From: Grimontia marina
GTDB taxonomy: Bacteria; Pseudomonadota; Gammaproteobacteria; Enterobacterales; Vibrionaceae
Direction of reading: 5' to 3'
DNA: 36,746 bases
Assembly (NCBI RefSeq): GCF_900060185.1
Contig: NZ_FIZY01000051.1
Span: 1-36,746 of the forward strand
Shown: in pieces, positions 24,309-32,406 of the stretch
Layout of the letters: the number at the start of each line of letters is the position of its first letter
Position numbering within the stretch: the first letter of the stretch is position 1
The notes under the pieces: generated by a model
Databases searched by the model: none
Told to the model about the DNA's origin: nothing
What the model saw: the letters and a program-made list of their open reading frames with translations, nothing else
Translations under genes and position numbers: made by a program

Positions 24309-25196
24309 ATGGCTGATATTCCCCACTACTTTCTCTATGGCGAAGAGCTTCCCGAGACCGCGCCAGACTACATGCACATTGCGCGTTTGGAGCAATCTCT
24401 GCCCAAGCACAACTGGGAAATTCATCCACACCGCCACGACAATCTTCATCAGTTGATGATCCTCGAGTCAGGCTCGATGCATGCACAAATCAGGGAAAAA
24501 AGTGCGGAGTATTCCGGTCGTTGTGTGCTCTCGATTCCCGCTAAAGAAGTACATGGCTTCGCGCACCAGCCCGGCGTGACCGGATTTATTGTTTCTGTTT
24601 CCCACCCTTTCATGATGAGTTTATTTAACGAAGCGGAAAGGCAGGGACTCGCGCAGCTGTTCAGAGAGCCGATGGTAATTCCTCTAGGCGTCGACACGGA
24701 TGAAGGGGAAGTCACAAGAATGGGTGAACGCTTGCTTGAAGAGTTCCACACGCCAAAGATTGGGCAGGCTTCAATCATCGGTGCTTACCTGAAAATCGCC
24801 TTCGTCATGCTGGCAAGGCACCGGCAGCACAGTGAACTTCAAGAAAATGCTGATGGAAAAACCGCGCTGTTCGAGCGCTTTGTCCGTTTGGTTGATACTC
24901 ATGCCACCGAGCACTGGCAAGTCAGCCAATATGCTGAGGCATTGGGATTAAGCCAAGGGCAACTCAACCGCATCTGCCAGCGTGCAGCGGGTCAACAAGC
25001 GTTAGCCATTGTTCACGAGCATTTACTGGATGAGGCAAAGCGCTTGCTAGTTTTCACTCAATTGTCAGCCAAAGAGATTGGCTACCAACTTGGGTTCAAA
25101 GATCCCGGCTATTTTTCACGGTTTTTTCAGAGACATACCGGACAAGCCCCTAAGCAATTCAAAACGCGGGTAGCGGAAAGTCAGCGTCAAATTTAG
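24309..25196 (+). CDS. AraC-family transcriptional regulator of the lig operon
   Basis: This 295-residue cytosolic regulator has an N-terminal cupin-like ligand domain (NWEIHPHRHDNLHQLMILES, with clustered histidines) and two C-terminal helix-turn-helix units: WQVSQYAEALGLSQGQLNRI, then LSAKEIGYQLGFKDPGYFSR and FFQRHTGQAPKQFK, the classic AraC signature. The layout is that of the PobR/HpaA-like group that controls aromatic acid catabolism. It is transcribed divergently from ligU with 119 bases between them. Activation of the lig operon by protocatechuate or a close relative is the natural inference. No clear ribosome binding site stands before ATG 24309. Confidence 0.9.
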   Translation: MADIPHYFLYGEELPETAPDYMHIARLEQSLPKHNWEIHPHRHDNLHQLMILESGSMHAQIREKSAEYSGRCVLSIPAKEVHGFAHQPGVTGFIVSVSHPFMMSLFNEAERQGLAQLFREPMVIPLGVDTDEGEVTRMGERLLEEFHTPKIGQASIIGAYLKIAFVMLARHRQHSELQENADGKTALFERFVRLVDTHATEHWQVSQYAEALGLSQGQLNRICQRAAGQQALAIVHEHLLDEAKRLLVFTQLSAKEIGYQLGFKDPGYFSRFFQRHTGQAPKQFKTRVAESQRQI

Positions 25197-25516
25197 CGTT
25201 CACTATGCGCTTAAATGACTTAAAAAGTTTTTCTTGGCTTTTTTATGACGTATTTTTTCAAACACCATAAGCAATAAATACATCATTATTTTCCGTCCAG
25301 ATTTCTATTCAACTCCTTAATAATCAGTTTATTAATAGACCATCTTCCTGTCTGCAATTTTTAGCACTTAATAAAAAATGAGATTTTTCTTTCATTCACT
25401 ATGATTGATTTGTCTCATTTAAAATACTGTTAACATCTTGCTAACCAAAATTAACAAGACCAATAATGAAATGGAATGGAATGCAAACCAACAACACAAA
25501 TGCAGGGGTAAAAAGC
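25197..25516. other. AT-rich intergenic region with promoter of the second operon
   Basis: These 320 bases carry no gene. They are AT-rich and hold the candidate operator at 25437. No clear terminator of the AraC-type gene is visible. Confidence 0.5.
25437..25458 (+). promoter_or_regulatory. Palindromic candidate operator before the TRAP binding-protein gene
   Basis: CTTG-C-TAA (25437-25444) is mirrored by TTA-A-CAAG (25451-25458), giving CTTGNTAA-N6-TTANCAAG. It lies 58 bases upstream of ATG 25517, a plausible site for the LacI-type regulator encoded at the end of this gene group, although the centre lacks the CG pair usual for LacI operators. Confidence 0.35.
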
Positions 25517-26521
25517 ATGAAATCGACAGCACTATTGGCACGACCAAAACTGAAGCAAGTATTCACAGCAGCAGCGATGGTCGTTGCAATGGGCGCAACC
25601 TCTTTCGCTCACGCGGCAGACACTAAACTGAGAATGTCTGCTTCCGCGTCAGCGACTGACCAACGCGCAGTTGCGATGACCGAAGTTTTCGGTCCAGCCG
25701 TTTCCGACTTTGCTGAGTTCGAAGGACACTGGAACAGTTCACTATTTAAACAAGGTACCGATCTGGAAGCCATTGCCCGTGGCAACCTGGATATGACCAT
25801 CACTTCCGCGCAGGAGCTTGCCGAGTTTATTCCTGCTTTCTCCATCTTCTCGGCAGGTTATGTACACCGTGACGCAGAACACCAGAAGCGTGTGTTCGCT
25901 GCAGACTTCATGGATGACCTGAAAGAAGAAGCAAAAGATCTCCTTAACGTGAAACTGTTGAGTGTGATGTACCTCGGCCGTCGCCACGTTAACCTTCGTG
26001 AAGACTTTGAAGTAGCGACCCCAGCGGATCTGAAAGGCGTAAAACTGCGTATGCCAGGCAGTGACGCATGGCAGTTCTTGGGCAAAGCACTGGGCGCAAA
26101 CCCAACACCAATGGCTTTTGCAGAAGTCTACACTGCGCTGCAAACTGGTGCGGTTGACGGTCAAGACAACCCACTGCCAACCGACAAAGACGCGAAGTTC
26201 TATGAAGTCACCAAGCAGATTGTTCTGACTGGTCACCTGGTTGACCTGAACTACATCGCTATCTCGAAGAAAGTGTGGGACAAGTTCACGCCTGAGCAGC
26301 AAGCAACGCTGCAAAAAGCATCTGATGATGCTGCAGAATCTGCTCGCCAGAAACAGCTTGCTCTCGAAGCAGAACTGGTTCAGTTCTTCAAAGATCAAGG
26401 CCTAAAAGTTTACGAACCAAACCTAAAAGCGTTCCAAGAGACGGTTCAAGGCGCTTACCTGACCTCTGACTACTCGGAGCAATGGCCAGAAGGTCTGCTG
26501 GACAAGATCAACGCGCTATAA
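25517..26521 (+). CDS. TRAP transporter substrate-binding protein, DctP type
   Basis: This 334-residue periplasmic protein captures the substrate for a TRAP transporter. It begins with a signal peptide (MKSTALLARPKLKQVFTAAA, cleavage after SFAHA). The mature part shows the DctP segments LEAIARGNLDMTITSAQELA and LKGVKLRMPGSDAW, with the conserved arginine that binds the substrate carboxylate, and PTPMAFAEVYTALQTGAVDG. The start is ATG 25517 with AGGGG upstream; an ATG at 25466 adds 17 residues that spoil the signal peptide. No permease lies next to it, so the DctQM pair at 4708-6500 is the best partner. A carboxylated substrate is expected from the arginine; quinate or shikimate is inference. 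Confidence 0.92.
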   Translation: MKSTALLARPKLKQVFTAAAMVVAMGATSFAHAADTKLRMSASASATDQRAVAMTEVFGPAVSDFAEFEGHWNSSLFKQGTDLEAIARGNLDMTITSAQELAEFIPAFSIFSAGYVHRDAEHQKRVFAADFMDDLKEEAKDLLNVKLLSVMYLGRRHVNLREDFEVATPADLKGVKLRMPGSDAWQFLGKALGANPTPMAFAEVYTALQTGAVDGQDNPLPTDKDAKFYEVTKQIVLTGHLVDLNYIAISKKVWDKFTPEQQATLQKASDDAAESARQKQLALEAELVQFFKDQGLKVYEPNLKAFQETVQGAYLTSDYSEQWPEGLLDKINAL

Positions 26522-26546
26522 CTCAAGAATCCAGACTAACTAAACT

Positions 26547-26655
26547 TGGCATCGTGGCAGCAGTATCGCTGCGGTGCCTCCTCTTCACTTTCCCAACACA
26601 TTCAAAAAAGAGTGCCTTAACAGCGCTTTGGGGTTGCTCACTTTGAGGAAAGTGA
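26547..26655 (+). other. Hairpin-rich spacer between the TRAP binding-protein gene and the oxidoreductase
   Basis: An imperfect hairpin (GGCATCGTGGCAGC with GCTGCGGTGCC, 26548-26578) and a small one (CACTTT-GAGG-AAAGTG, 26639-26654) fill the 178-base gap. Such structures after a binding-protein gene often cause partial termination, leaving more binding protein than downstream enzymes. Neither has a strong T run. Confidence 0.35.
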
Positions 26656-26699
26656 ACATCACACAACAAATTATCCCAAGACAGCACTGAGAACAAAAA

Positions 26700-27857
26700 A
26701 TGGAAAAGTTTCGAATCGGCTTAATCGGGTGTGGTGTCATAAGCGATAAGTACCTGACAACCTGTCAGAAGTTCGACTTCATTGACATTGTCGCTTGTGC
26801 CAGCCTGAACATCGAAGAATCAAAACAAAAAGCCGAAACCTACAACATCCCGCGTGTCTGCACGCCTGATGAAATCATCAATGACCCTTCTATTGATTGC
26901 GTACTGAACCTCACTGTTCCTGCTGCTCATGCGCAGATCTCTATCGCCGCATTGAACGCTGGAAAACACGTTTACTCTGAAAAACCGTTCGTGACTGATT
27001 TAGCGGATGGAGAAGAAATTCTCGCCCTTGCAGAGGCAAAAGGCCTTTATGTGGGCAATGCGCCTGACACCTTCCTTGGCGGAAGACTCCAAACCTGTAA
27101 AAAGCTGATGGACCAAGGTGTGATTGGTAGGCCTACCGGAGTGATGGCGTTTGTACCGACCCGAGGCGTCGAGCGTCACCACCCTAACCCGGACTTTTAC
27201 TACCAAATTGGCGGTGGCCCTCTGCTGGATCTGGGGCCTTATTATCTGACAGCCATGGTTGCCCTTCTTGGTCCTATCAAGCGCGTGTGCGGGTTGGCGA
27301 AAAAGACGCTGGATGAGCGTTTGATTGAGTCGCAGCCCCGAGCTGGCGAAAAAATTCCAGTGAACGTTGATACCCACATCAACGCCCTTCTGGTGTTTGA
27401 ATCCGGCGTTCAGGGCTCATTAATGGCAAGTTTCGATGTGTGGGATTCACAAACGCCCCGCATGGAAATTTACGGCGAAAACGGGACGCTTTGCATCAAT
27501 GACCCTGATCCTACCGATGGCTTCAACATCTTTGGCGGTCAGGTGCTTTATAAAACACGAGAAACAGCCCGATGGGTTTACCGCCCTCGCACGCCTAACC
27601 TTGAATTTTGGTCAGTGGCTGAAAACACTCACGGTTTTAATCAAGAAGCGCGAGGCCTTGGCCTGCTCGACCTGGCTTATGCGGTGAAAAATCAGCGCCC
27701 AGCCCGCGCCGGTGGCGAGCTTGCCCAGCATGTTTGTGAAGTGATGTTTGGCATTCTAGAGTCTGCCAAAACCGGACAGTTTGTCGAGATAAAAAGCCGC
27801 TGTGAATCTCCAAGCGCTTTACCTGAAGATTTCCCCAACTGTGAAAACGGAGCCTGA
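26700..27857 (+). CDS. Gfo/Idh/MocA-family oxidoreductase
   Basis: This 385-residue NAD(P)-dependent enzyme has an N-terminal Rossmann fold (IGLIGCGVISDKYLTTC), the cofactor motif HVYSEKPFVTDLADGEEI and a C-terminal substrate domain with GGGPLLDLGPYYLTAMVALL, which holds the usual Asp and Tyr of the family. The class oxidises sugars, cyclitols and related polyols, or reduces the keto forms. It follows the TRAP binding protein and precedes a cupin-like gene by 5 bases and a second family member. No close match to a known substrate class is apparent to me. The start has only a weak GAGAA site. Confidence 0.88.
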   Translation: MEKFRIGLIGCGVISDKYLTTCQKFDFIDIVACASLNIEESKQKAETYNIPRVCTPDEIINDPSIDCVLNLTVPAAHAQISIAALNAGKHVYSEKPFVTDLADGEEILALAEAKGLYVGNAPDTFLGGRLQTCKKLMDQGVIGRPTGVMAFVPTRGVERHHPNPDFYYQIGGGPLLDLGPYYLTAMVALLGPIKRVCGLAKKTLDERLIESQPRAGEKIPVNVDTHINALLVFESGVQGSLMASFDVWDSQTPRMEIYGENGTLCINDPDPTDGFNIFGGQVLYKTRETARWVYRPRTPNLEFWSVAENTHGFNQEARGLGLLDLAYAVKNQRPARAGGELAQHVCEVMFGILESAKTGQFVEIKSRCESPSALPEDFPNCENGA

Positions 27858-27862
27858 ACACC

Positions 27863-28519
27863 ATGAGTCTTGAAACATTGGATTTTGCGGAACCGTTTTT
27901 CACCGTGAAGTACATCGTTGATGAACCAGAAATCATCATTACTGAAAGAACCATCGTCCTGAATCTCGCTGAGTGTCCGCTTTATGCAGCTGGCATGTGG
28001 CTGGCACCTTTTCAGTCCATCATCGCCACTGACGTCACGCTGTTCAACGTCGAAAAGTGCGTCTTGGTGGAACGTTTTGATGATTTTGAAGATGAAAATG
28101 CGCTATTGGAGAAGGTAAGAGGCACTTGGCCATTGGCTTATGAGATTCGTCGTGAAGAAAGATTAAAAGGCGTTGGACACTATATGTCGCCGAAAAACGC
28201 TGTCGGCAATATCCAGTTCAGCATGTATCACGCGTCTACTGTGCCTCTGAATGTGGGTCTTCATAAAAACCACGTGCACTTGGGCGGCGAGGAGCCTCAG
28301 GAAGTGCATACCCAAATCGTTGGGTTTGGGAAAATGCAGCAGTGCCGCGAGAAAGATATCTCAACCCTGTTTCTCGAAGAAACCATGGCACCGGGTTGTA
28401 CGCACAAACCCATGTTTGATGCTGAGCTGAACTACCCATGGCACCAATACGAAACCATTACGCCAGGCATATTTATGGCGATTGAAATTCTAACGTCCGG
28501 CAATCCCATCCCAAGATAA
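27863..28519 (+). CDS. Cupin-like protein of unknown function
   Basis: This 218-residue soluble protein is not one I recognise. Two stretches look like cupin motifs: VGLHKNHVHLGGEEPQEVHT (His134, His137, His139, His149 and nearby Glu) and TMAPGCTHKPMFDAELNYPW (Pro-Gly then His181, later His194). A metal-binding beta-barrel is therefore likely. GGAGCC stands 8 bases before ATG. It is packed between two Gfo/Idh/MocA genes, 5 bases after the first and 33 before the second, so it probably acts on the same compound, for example as an isomerase, lyase or dioxygenase. That role is inference; a small regulatory or binding role cannot be excluded. Confidence 0.6.
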   Translation: MSLETLDFAEPFFTVKYIVDEPEIIITERTIVLNLAECPLYAAGMWLAPFQSIIATDVTLFNVEKCVLVERFDDFEDENALLEKVRGTWPLAYEIRREERLKGVGHYMSPKNAVGNIQFSMYHASTVPLNVGLHKNHVHLGGEEPQEVHTQIVGFGKMQQCREKDISTLFLEETMAPGCTHKPMFDAELNYPWHQYETITPGIFMAIEILTSGNPIPR

Positions 28520-28552
28520 ATCCGACGTTAAGCCCAGAATAAAGGATTCAAA

Positions 28553-29746
28553 ATGGCAACACGATTACTACCAGAAAACATAGATTTTGAGGGTGCTTTC
28601 CCCGCCCTTTCGCGTCGACTGAGAATTGGCGTTGTAGGTGGCGGACGTATTGCAGTGACGCAAGCGATGGCAGCGAGACTGAGCGATCGATGGGAGATCG
28701 CGGCAGGTGCGCTTTCTTCCGATCCCGAGCAAGCCAAGGCAAGAGGTTCGCAGTGGTTTTTACCGGAAGACAGATGCTATTCCTCTTATCAGGAGATGGC
28801 AGAGAAAGAATCCCAGCGCGAGGATGGCATTGATGCGATAATGATCACCACGCCGAACCATGTTCACTTTGAAGCAGCAGAAGCGTTTCTGAATGTAGGT
28901 ATTGACGTGCTCTGCGATAAACCGCTCACCAATGTGTATTCAGAAGCTGCAGATTTAGTCGCTTTAACTGAATCTACCGGACAAGTATTTGGTGTCTGTT
29001 ATGCGATGTCCTGCTTCCCCATGATTCGACAAGCCCGTGAAATGGTAAAAAACGGGGCGATTGGCAAAGTGGTGCAAATCCACGTTGAGTTTATGCAGGA
29101 CTGGATGATCCCTGATGATGTTGGCGAAGCGGCGCATGTTAAATGGCGCTTAGACCCTAAGAAGTCCGGCTCCACCAGCTGTACTGGCGATATCGGCACT
29201 CACGCAGCCCAACTCGCCACTTTCGTATCAGGGCTGGATATGACCGACCTTCGCGCTGAAATGCATGTCTGCGGCGCTCCAAAGCCCCTTGAAGATACTG
29301 TTTTTATGATGACCCGCTACGAAGGCAATGTACCGGGAACGTTAATGGCAACGCGTATCGCTTCCGGTAACCGCGGCGGGTTGCGTCTGCGTGTCTTTGG
29401 TAGCAAAGGCGGCATTGAGTGGGACATGGAAAATGCCGAGCAGCTTAAATACAACAAATATGGCGAGCCTGATCGCGTGTTAAGCCGTGGTCAGGGGCAT
29501 GGTATCTACCCTGCTGTTGAACGCTTCGTTCGCACTGGGCGTGGTTTCCCGGAAGGCTTGATTGAGGCATGGGCAAACCTTTATACCGAGTTTGCAATGG
29601 CCGTTGCCGCGAGAAAAGACGGGGTTTCTGCACCTAAAGGTTGGCTTAGCTATCCGACAGTAGAAGATGGCGCCAAAGGCGTGAGATTCATCGAAGCATC
29701 CGTTGAATCAAATACGTCGGGCGGCGCATGGGTAAGTTGCCAATAA
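28553..29746 (+). CDS. Gfo/Idh/MocA-family oxidoreductase, second in cluster
   Basis: This 397-residue protein carries about 22 extra N-terminal residues before the Rossmann fold (LRIGVVGGGRIAVTQAMAAR). The cofactor motif is CDKPLTNVYSEAADLV, with Asp replacing Glu of EKP. The C-terminal domain includes SGSTSCTGDIGTHAAQLATF, with the aspartate and histidine typical of the catalytic region. AAAGGAT stands 6 bases before ATG. Together with the first oxidoreductase it suggests a redox pair on one substrate, as in oxidation-epimerisation-reduction or in degradation of inositol-like polyols. The substrate is unknown. Confidence 0.88.
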   Translation: MATRLLPENIDFEGAFPALSRRLRIGVVGGGRIAVTQAMAARLSDRWEIAAGALSSDPEQAKARGSQWFLPEDRCYSSYQEMAEKESQREDGIDAIMITTPNHVHFEAAEAFLNVGIDVLCDKPLTNVYSEAADLVALTESTGQVFGVCYAMSCFPMIRQAREMVKNGAIGKVVQIHVEFMQDWMIPDDVGEAAHVKWRLDPKKSGSTSCTGDIGTHAAQLATFVSGLDMTDLRAEMHVCGAPKPLEDTVFMMTRYEGNVPGTLMATRIASGNRGGLRLRVFGSKGGIEWDMENAEQLKYNKYGEPDRVLSRGQGHGIYPAVERFVRTGRGFPEGLIEAWANLYTEFAMAVAARKDGVSAPKGWLSYPTVEDGAKGVRFIEASVESNTSGGAWVSCQ

Positions 29747-29754
29747 TTAAATAA

Positions 29755-29774
29755 GGCGGAGCGAGCGTTCCGCC
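29755..29774. repeat. Small hairpin before the LacI-type gene
   Basis: GGCGGA (29755-29760) pairs with TCCGCC (29769-29774) around an 8-base loop. It lies 24 bases before the regulator start and lacks a T run, so a weak regulatory or attenuating role is all that can be suggested. Confidence 0.3.
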
Positions 29775-29797
29775 AATCACAATGTCAGGGGGCGCGA

Positions 29798-30820
29798 TTG
29801 GCAAAGCGAGTCACAATAAAACAAATCGCTGAGTACGCGAAAGTAAGTGTCGCTACGGTAGATAGAGTGATCAACCAGCGTGCGCGGGTAAAAAGTGCCA
29901 CAGCGAACCGCATCATTGCGGCAGCAAAAGAATTAGGCTGGCGTCCCCCTGCTGCGTTTGTTGAAGCACAAAGCGCCTCTCCAACCCCTTCAATACACTG
30001 TGGCATTCTGTTGCAAAGCAACATCTCCCACCTGTTGCGTGAGGCGTTTGAAGCGCAATCCGCCAAGCTGGAAAACACCAATTCAAAACTGACTATTGAA
30101 ACCTTCGACAGCCTCGAGCCGGAAAAGATTGCAGCGCGAATGCTAAAACTCGGAAAGAAAGTGGATGTCCTTGCCATCACTTCTATCGACCATCCTTTCG
30201 TTGCAGAAGCCATCGACAAGCTGGCAGAAAAGAATGTGCCTGTGGTCGCGATACTCTCCGATCTATCGGCAAATAATCTTGCCGGATTTGTCGGAACCAA
30301 CAACCGAACGCGAGGCAGAACAGCGGCGTGGGCGATGGATCGGTTCTGTCGGGACAGAGGCACCGTAGGCGTCATCATTGGTAGCCACAGATACCTCAGT
30401 CAGCAAGATCGGGAAATCAGCTTCCGGAGTTACTTCCGTGAAAAAGCGCCTGCTTTCAGAATATTGGAATCCGTCGTCAGTTCAGATGACGACAGCCAAG
30501 CCTATGAAGCAGCCAAGAAGCTGGTGTGTGAAACACCGGATTTGGTTGGAATTTTCAGCGCAGGTGGCGGCGCCAGTGGTATTCGGCGCGCCATTATTGA
30601 ATACGGCGGTGACAGACGACCTTTCTTCGTTTCTACAGAACTCACAGCTCAAGCAAAGACAGAATTGCTTCAAGGTGGTGTGGACATGGTGCTGTCTGCC
30701 GATTTTGATCAAGTAGCTGAAAAAGCGGTCGAAATGTTCGCTAGCCTAAAACAACAAGAAACACAGCAAAAGAAAATGACTGTACTTCCTTTCTTTATCT
30801 ATACCAGCGAAAACACCTAG
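29798..30820 (+). CDS. LacI-family transcriptional regulator
   Basis: This 340-residue protein has the LacI helix-turn-helix and hinge at residues 1-60 (VTIKQIAEYAKVSVATVDRV, then ATANRIIAAAKELGW), followed by a periplasmic-binding-protein-like effector domain (LAITSIDHPFVAEAIDKLAE, then GVIIGSHRYLSQQDREISFR). It starts with TTG at 29798, supported by AGGGGG 6 bases upstream, which implies low expression. It is the last gene of the plus-strand group 25517-30820 and probably controls it, with a sugar-like or cyclitol-like effector. The AT-rich palindrome at 25437 is a candidate operator. Confidence 0.88.
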   Translation: MAKRVTIKQIAEYAKVSVATVDRVINQRARVKSATANRIIAAAKELGWRPPAAFVEAQSASPTPSIHCGILLQSNISHLLREAFEAQSAKLENTNSKLTIETFDSLEPEKIAARMLKLGKKVDVLAITSIDHPFVAEAIDKLAEKNVPVVAILSDLSANNLAGFVGTNNRTRGRTAAWAMDRFCRDRGTVGVIIGSHRYLSQQDREISFRSYFREKAPAFRILESVVSSDDDSQAYEAAKKLVCETPDLVGIFSAGGGASGIRRAIIEYGGDRRPFFVSTELTAQAKTELLQGGVDMVLSADFDQVAEKAVEMFASLKQQETQQKKMTVLPFFIYTSENT

Positions 30821-31373
30821 TTTAAGGTGCACGCTTTATTTAAGCAGGCGACCCTGTGAAAGGACACTCGCCCGGAGAAAGTCTTCTCAATGTTGGAAAG
30901 CTCGGTTGAAGTTGGCGATATCGAAAAACCTATCATGTGCCCAAATTCACCGATGCTATACAGACTATTTCATGTATACAAAAAAAACCTCACGATGCTT
31001 GAATTCATAGGTCATCAATGCGTTCAATTCGAGGCAAGTTTCACGAGGAAAAGTCGTTCTATATCTGTGGAATTTAAAGAAGAAGTGAGCGCATTTGCGA
31101 AGACTAAAACAAACTATTCAACGGTTTAGGATTATAAAGGATTGCCATAGCGCAACTCTTTAGCCATTTCCTTGTGACAAAGTAAATGCCGTTAGAGCAA
31201 TCGCACAGTTCAATGAATGTGTTCATTAGCTTGGTGTTAACCATTTTTATCAGAGGCTTACTGCCAGTTCACGAGATAGAGGCCAAACACAGTCACATTT
31301 TCAATATTCCTGATCCTTGCCTAGTTAAAAATACAGTTCTATAATCCGCTCCCTTCTTCCATCGGCACATATC
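30821..31373. other. Intergenic region with a half repeat element
   Basis: There is no supported gene in these 550 bases. A diverged half copy of the dispersed repeat is present at 30975-31097, and a small hairpin (CACCT with AGGTG, near 30811-30826) overlaps the end of the LacI-type gene. The promoter of the ToxR-like gene should lie after 31140, but I cannot place it firmly. Confidence 0.5.
30975..31097. repeat. Diverged inverted half copy of the 6682-6947 repeat
   Basis: Starting TATAC and continuing through GGTCATCAATGCGTTCAATT and AGTCGTTCTAT to GAAGAAGTGAGCGCATT, it matches the reverse complement of about 6830-6947 with roughly 15-20 differences in 118 bases. A 79-codon ORF that crosses it is a by-product of the repeat. 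Confidence 0.75.
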
Positions 31374-32027
31374 ATGAGTAAATCTGGACGCATTTTTATT
31401 GGCCAATTCCGCTGGGATCGCCAAACCCAGTACCTCTATCCTCAGGATCAGGATGGGAGAGATGTTATTGGAAACGCCAAAAGACTGACCAACAAGCAAC
31501 AGGCACTTATTGACTGTCTGTATATCGCTGCACCCAATAAAGTTAGCCGAGAAGCTATAACCCAATACGTGTGGGGTTCAGAACATATTTCGCAAGAAAG
31601 TCTCCCGCAATTGATAAACCGGACGCGCCAAGTGCTGGAAGATTCGGATAAAACGCTGATAAGCAACGTTCCGGGCCAAGGTTACTCGCTAAATTGCGAA
31701 ACCATTTCTGTTCAGGTTGAAAACATGCCTCAAGAAGCACCTGGTTTTGCTGAAGTTATTAATGAAACTCAAACAGTTGATGACCAAGCATCAATTAACA
31801 GCGCATCAGGCCGATTAGCTATAGTTGCGATATTAGCCGTCGTCACTGTCATCAATATCAGCCACTTCATTGACGCCTATCAATCAAAAAAGAGGTTTAT
31901 CGAAACGCGTTTTGCGACGCCATACCCTCACATTGAGAAGACAGATGACGAAAACAAGCTAATAGTGACAGTTGAAAGTAAAGAATGCATTTATGAAAAA
32001 GACATTGAAATCATTAACTGCCCATAA
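31374..32027 (+). CDS. ToxR-like membrane-anchored transcriptional regulator
   Basis: This 217-residue protein has an N-terminal winged helix of the OmpR/ToxR type (residues about 5-105: KRLTNKQQALIDCLYIAAPN, then LPQLINRTRQVLEDSDKTLI and SNVPGQGYSLN, the typical C-terminal beta hairpin). A linker, one membrane segment (about residues 147-166, RLAIVAILAVVTVINISHFI) and a short periplasmic tail of about 50 residues with a Cys pair (ESKECIYEKDIEIINC) follow. This is the ToxR/TcpP/VtrA layout. A second small membrane protein overlaps its 3' end by 35 bases, as in toxRS and vtrAC pairs. It probably senses an envelope signal and may control the protease downstream. No Shine-Dalgarno is evident. 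Confidence 0.85.
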   Translation: MSKSGRIFIGQFRWDRQTQYLYPQDQDGRDVIGNAKRLTNKQQALIDCLYIAAPNKVSREAITQYVWGSEHISQESLPQLINRTRQVLEDSDKTLISNVPGQGYSLNCETISVQVENMPQEAPGFAEVINETQTVDDQASINSASGRLAIVAILAVVTVINISHFIDAYQSKKRFIETRFATPYPHIEKTDDENKLIVTVESKECIYEKDIEIINCP

Positions 32028-32406
32028 ATTCACACTTTTTGTTGCAGGGGCAATTGTTGCGAATACGCTCATTTTTGTGAATGCGGAAAAGCAAGGCTCT
32101 AAGTGGATCGGCACAGTATCAGTCGGTGAGTATCTGAAGCTCACACACACAGTACAATTTAAAGATACACTCGACATCCGCGTGACTGAATATAAGAAAG
32201 ATTTTGACCCAAAAAAGGACAAAACTTTCCACGTTAGCTATACCTATGAGCTCCAACCGCCTAATCGCATTTTGTTGCTTAACGACTTGGTACCACTTCG
32301 CTCCACAATACATGCACATTACTTACTTGACGAAAAGTGCGCGCTCATTTTTCTTTCTCCGAAAAATAAAAATCCCTATCAGATGTCGCTTGCATGTCTT
32401 TACTAG
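31993..32406 (+). CDS. Small membrane-anchored periplasmic partner (ToxS/VtrC-like position)
   Basis: This 137-residue protein has a short cytosolic start (MKKTLKSLTAHK), one membrane segment or uncleaved signal (FTLFVAGAIVANTLIFV) and a periplasmic domain of alternating strands (KWIGTVSVGEYLKLTHTVQF, then TFHVSYTYELQPPNRILLLN) that looks like a beta barrel. By position, overlap with a ToxR-like gene and architecture it resembles ToxS and VtrC, which stabilise their regulator or form a joint ligand-binding barrel with it. I see no sequence identity I can vouch for. ATG 31993 is preferred; a TTG at 31972 would add seven residues. Confidence 0.65.
   Translation: MKKTLKSLTAHKFTLFVAGAIVANTLIFVNAEKQGSKWIGTVSVGEYLKLTHTVQFKDTLDIRVTEYKKDFDPKKDKTFHVSYTYELQPPNRILLLNDLVPLRSTIHAHYLLDEKCALIFLSPKNKNPYQMSLACLY

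Noticed and set aside
30890-31129. Plus-strand ORF of 79 codons
   Set aside because: It runs through the diverged dispersed repeat and has no protein-like features of its own.
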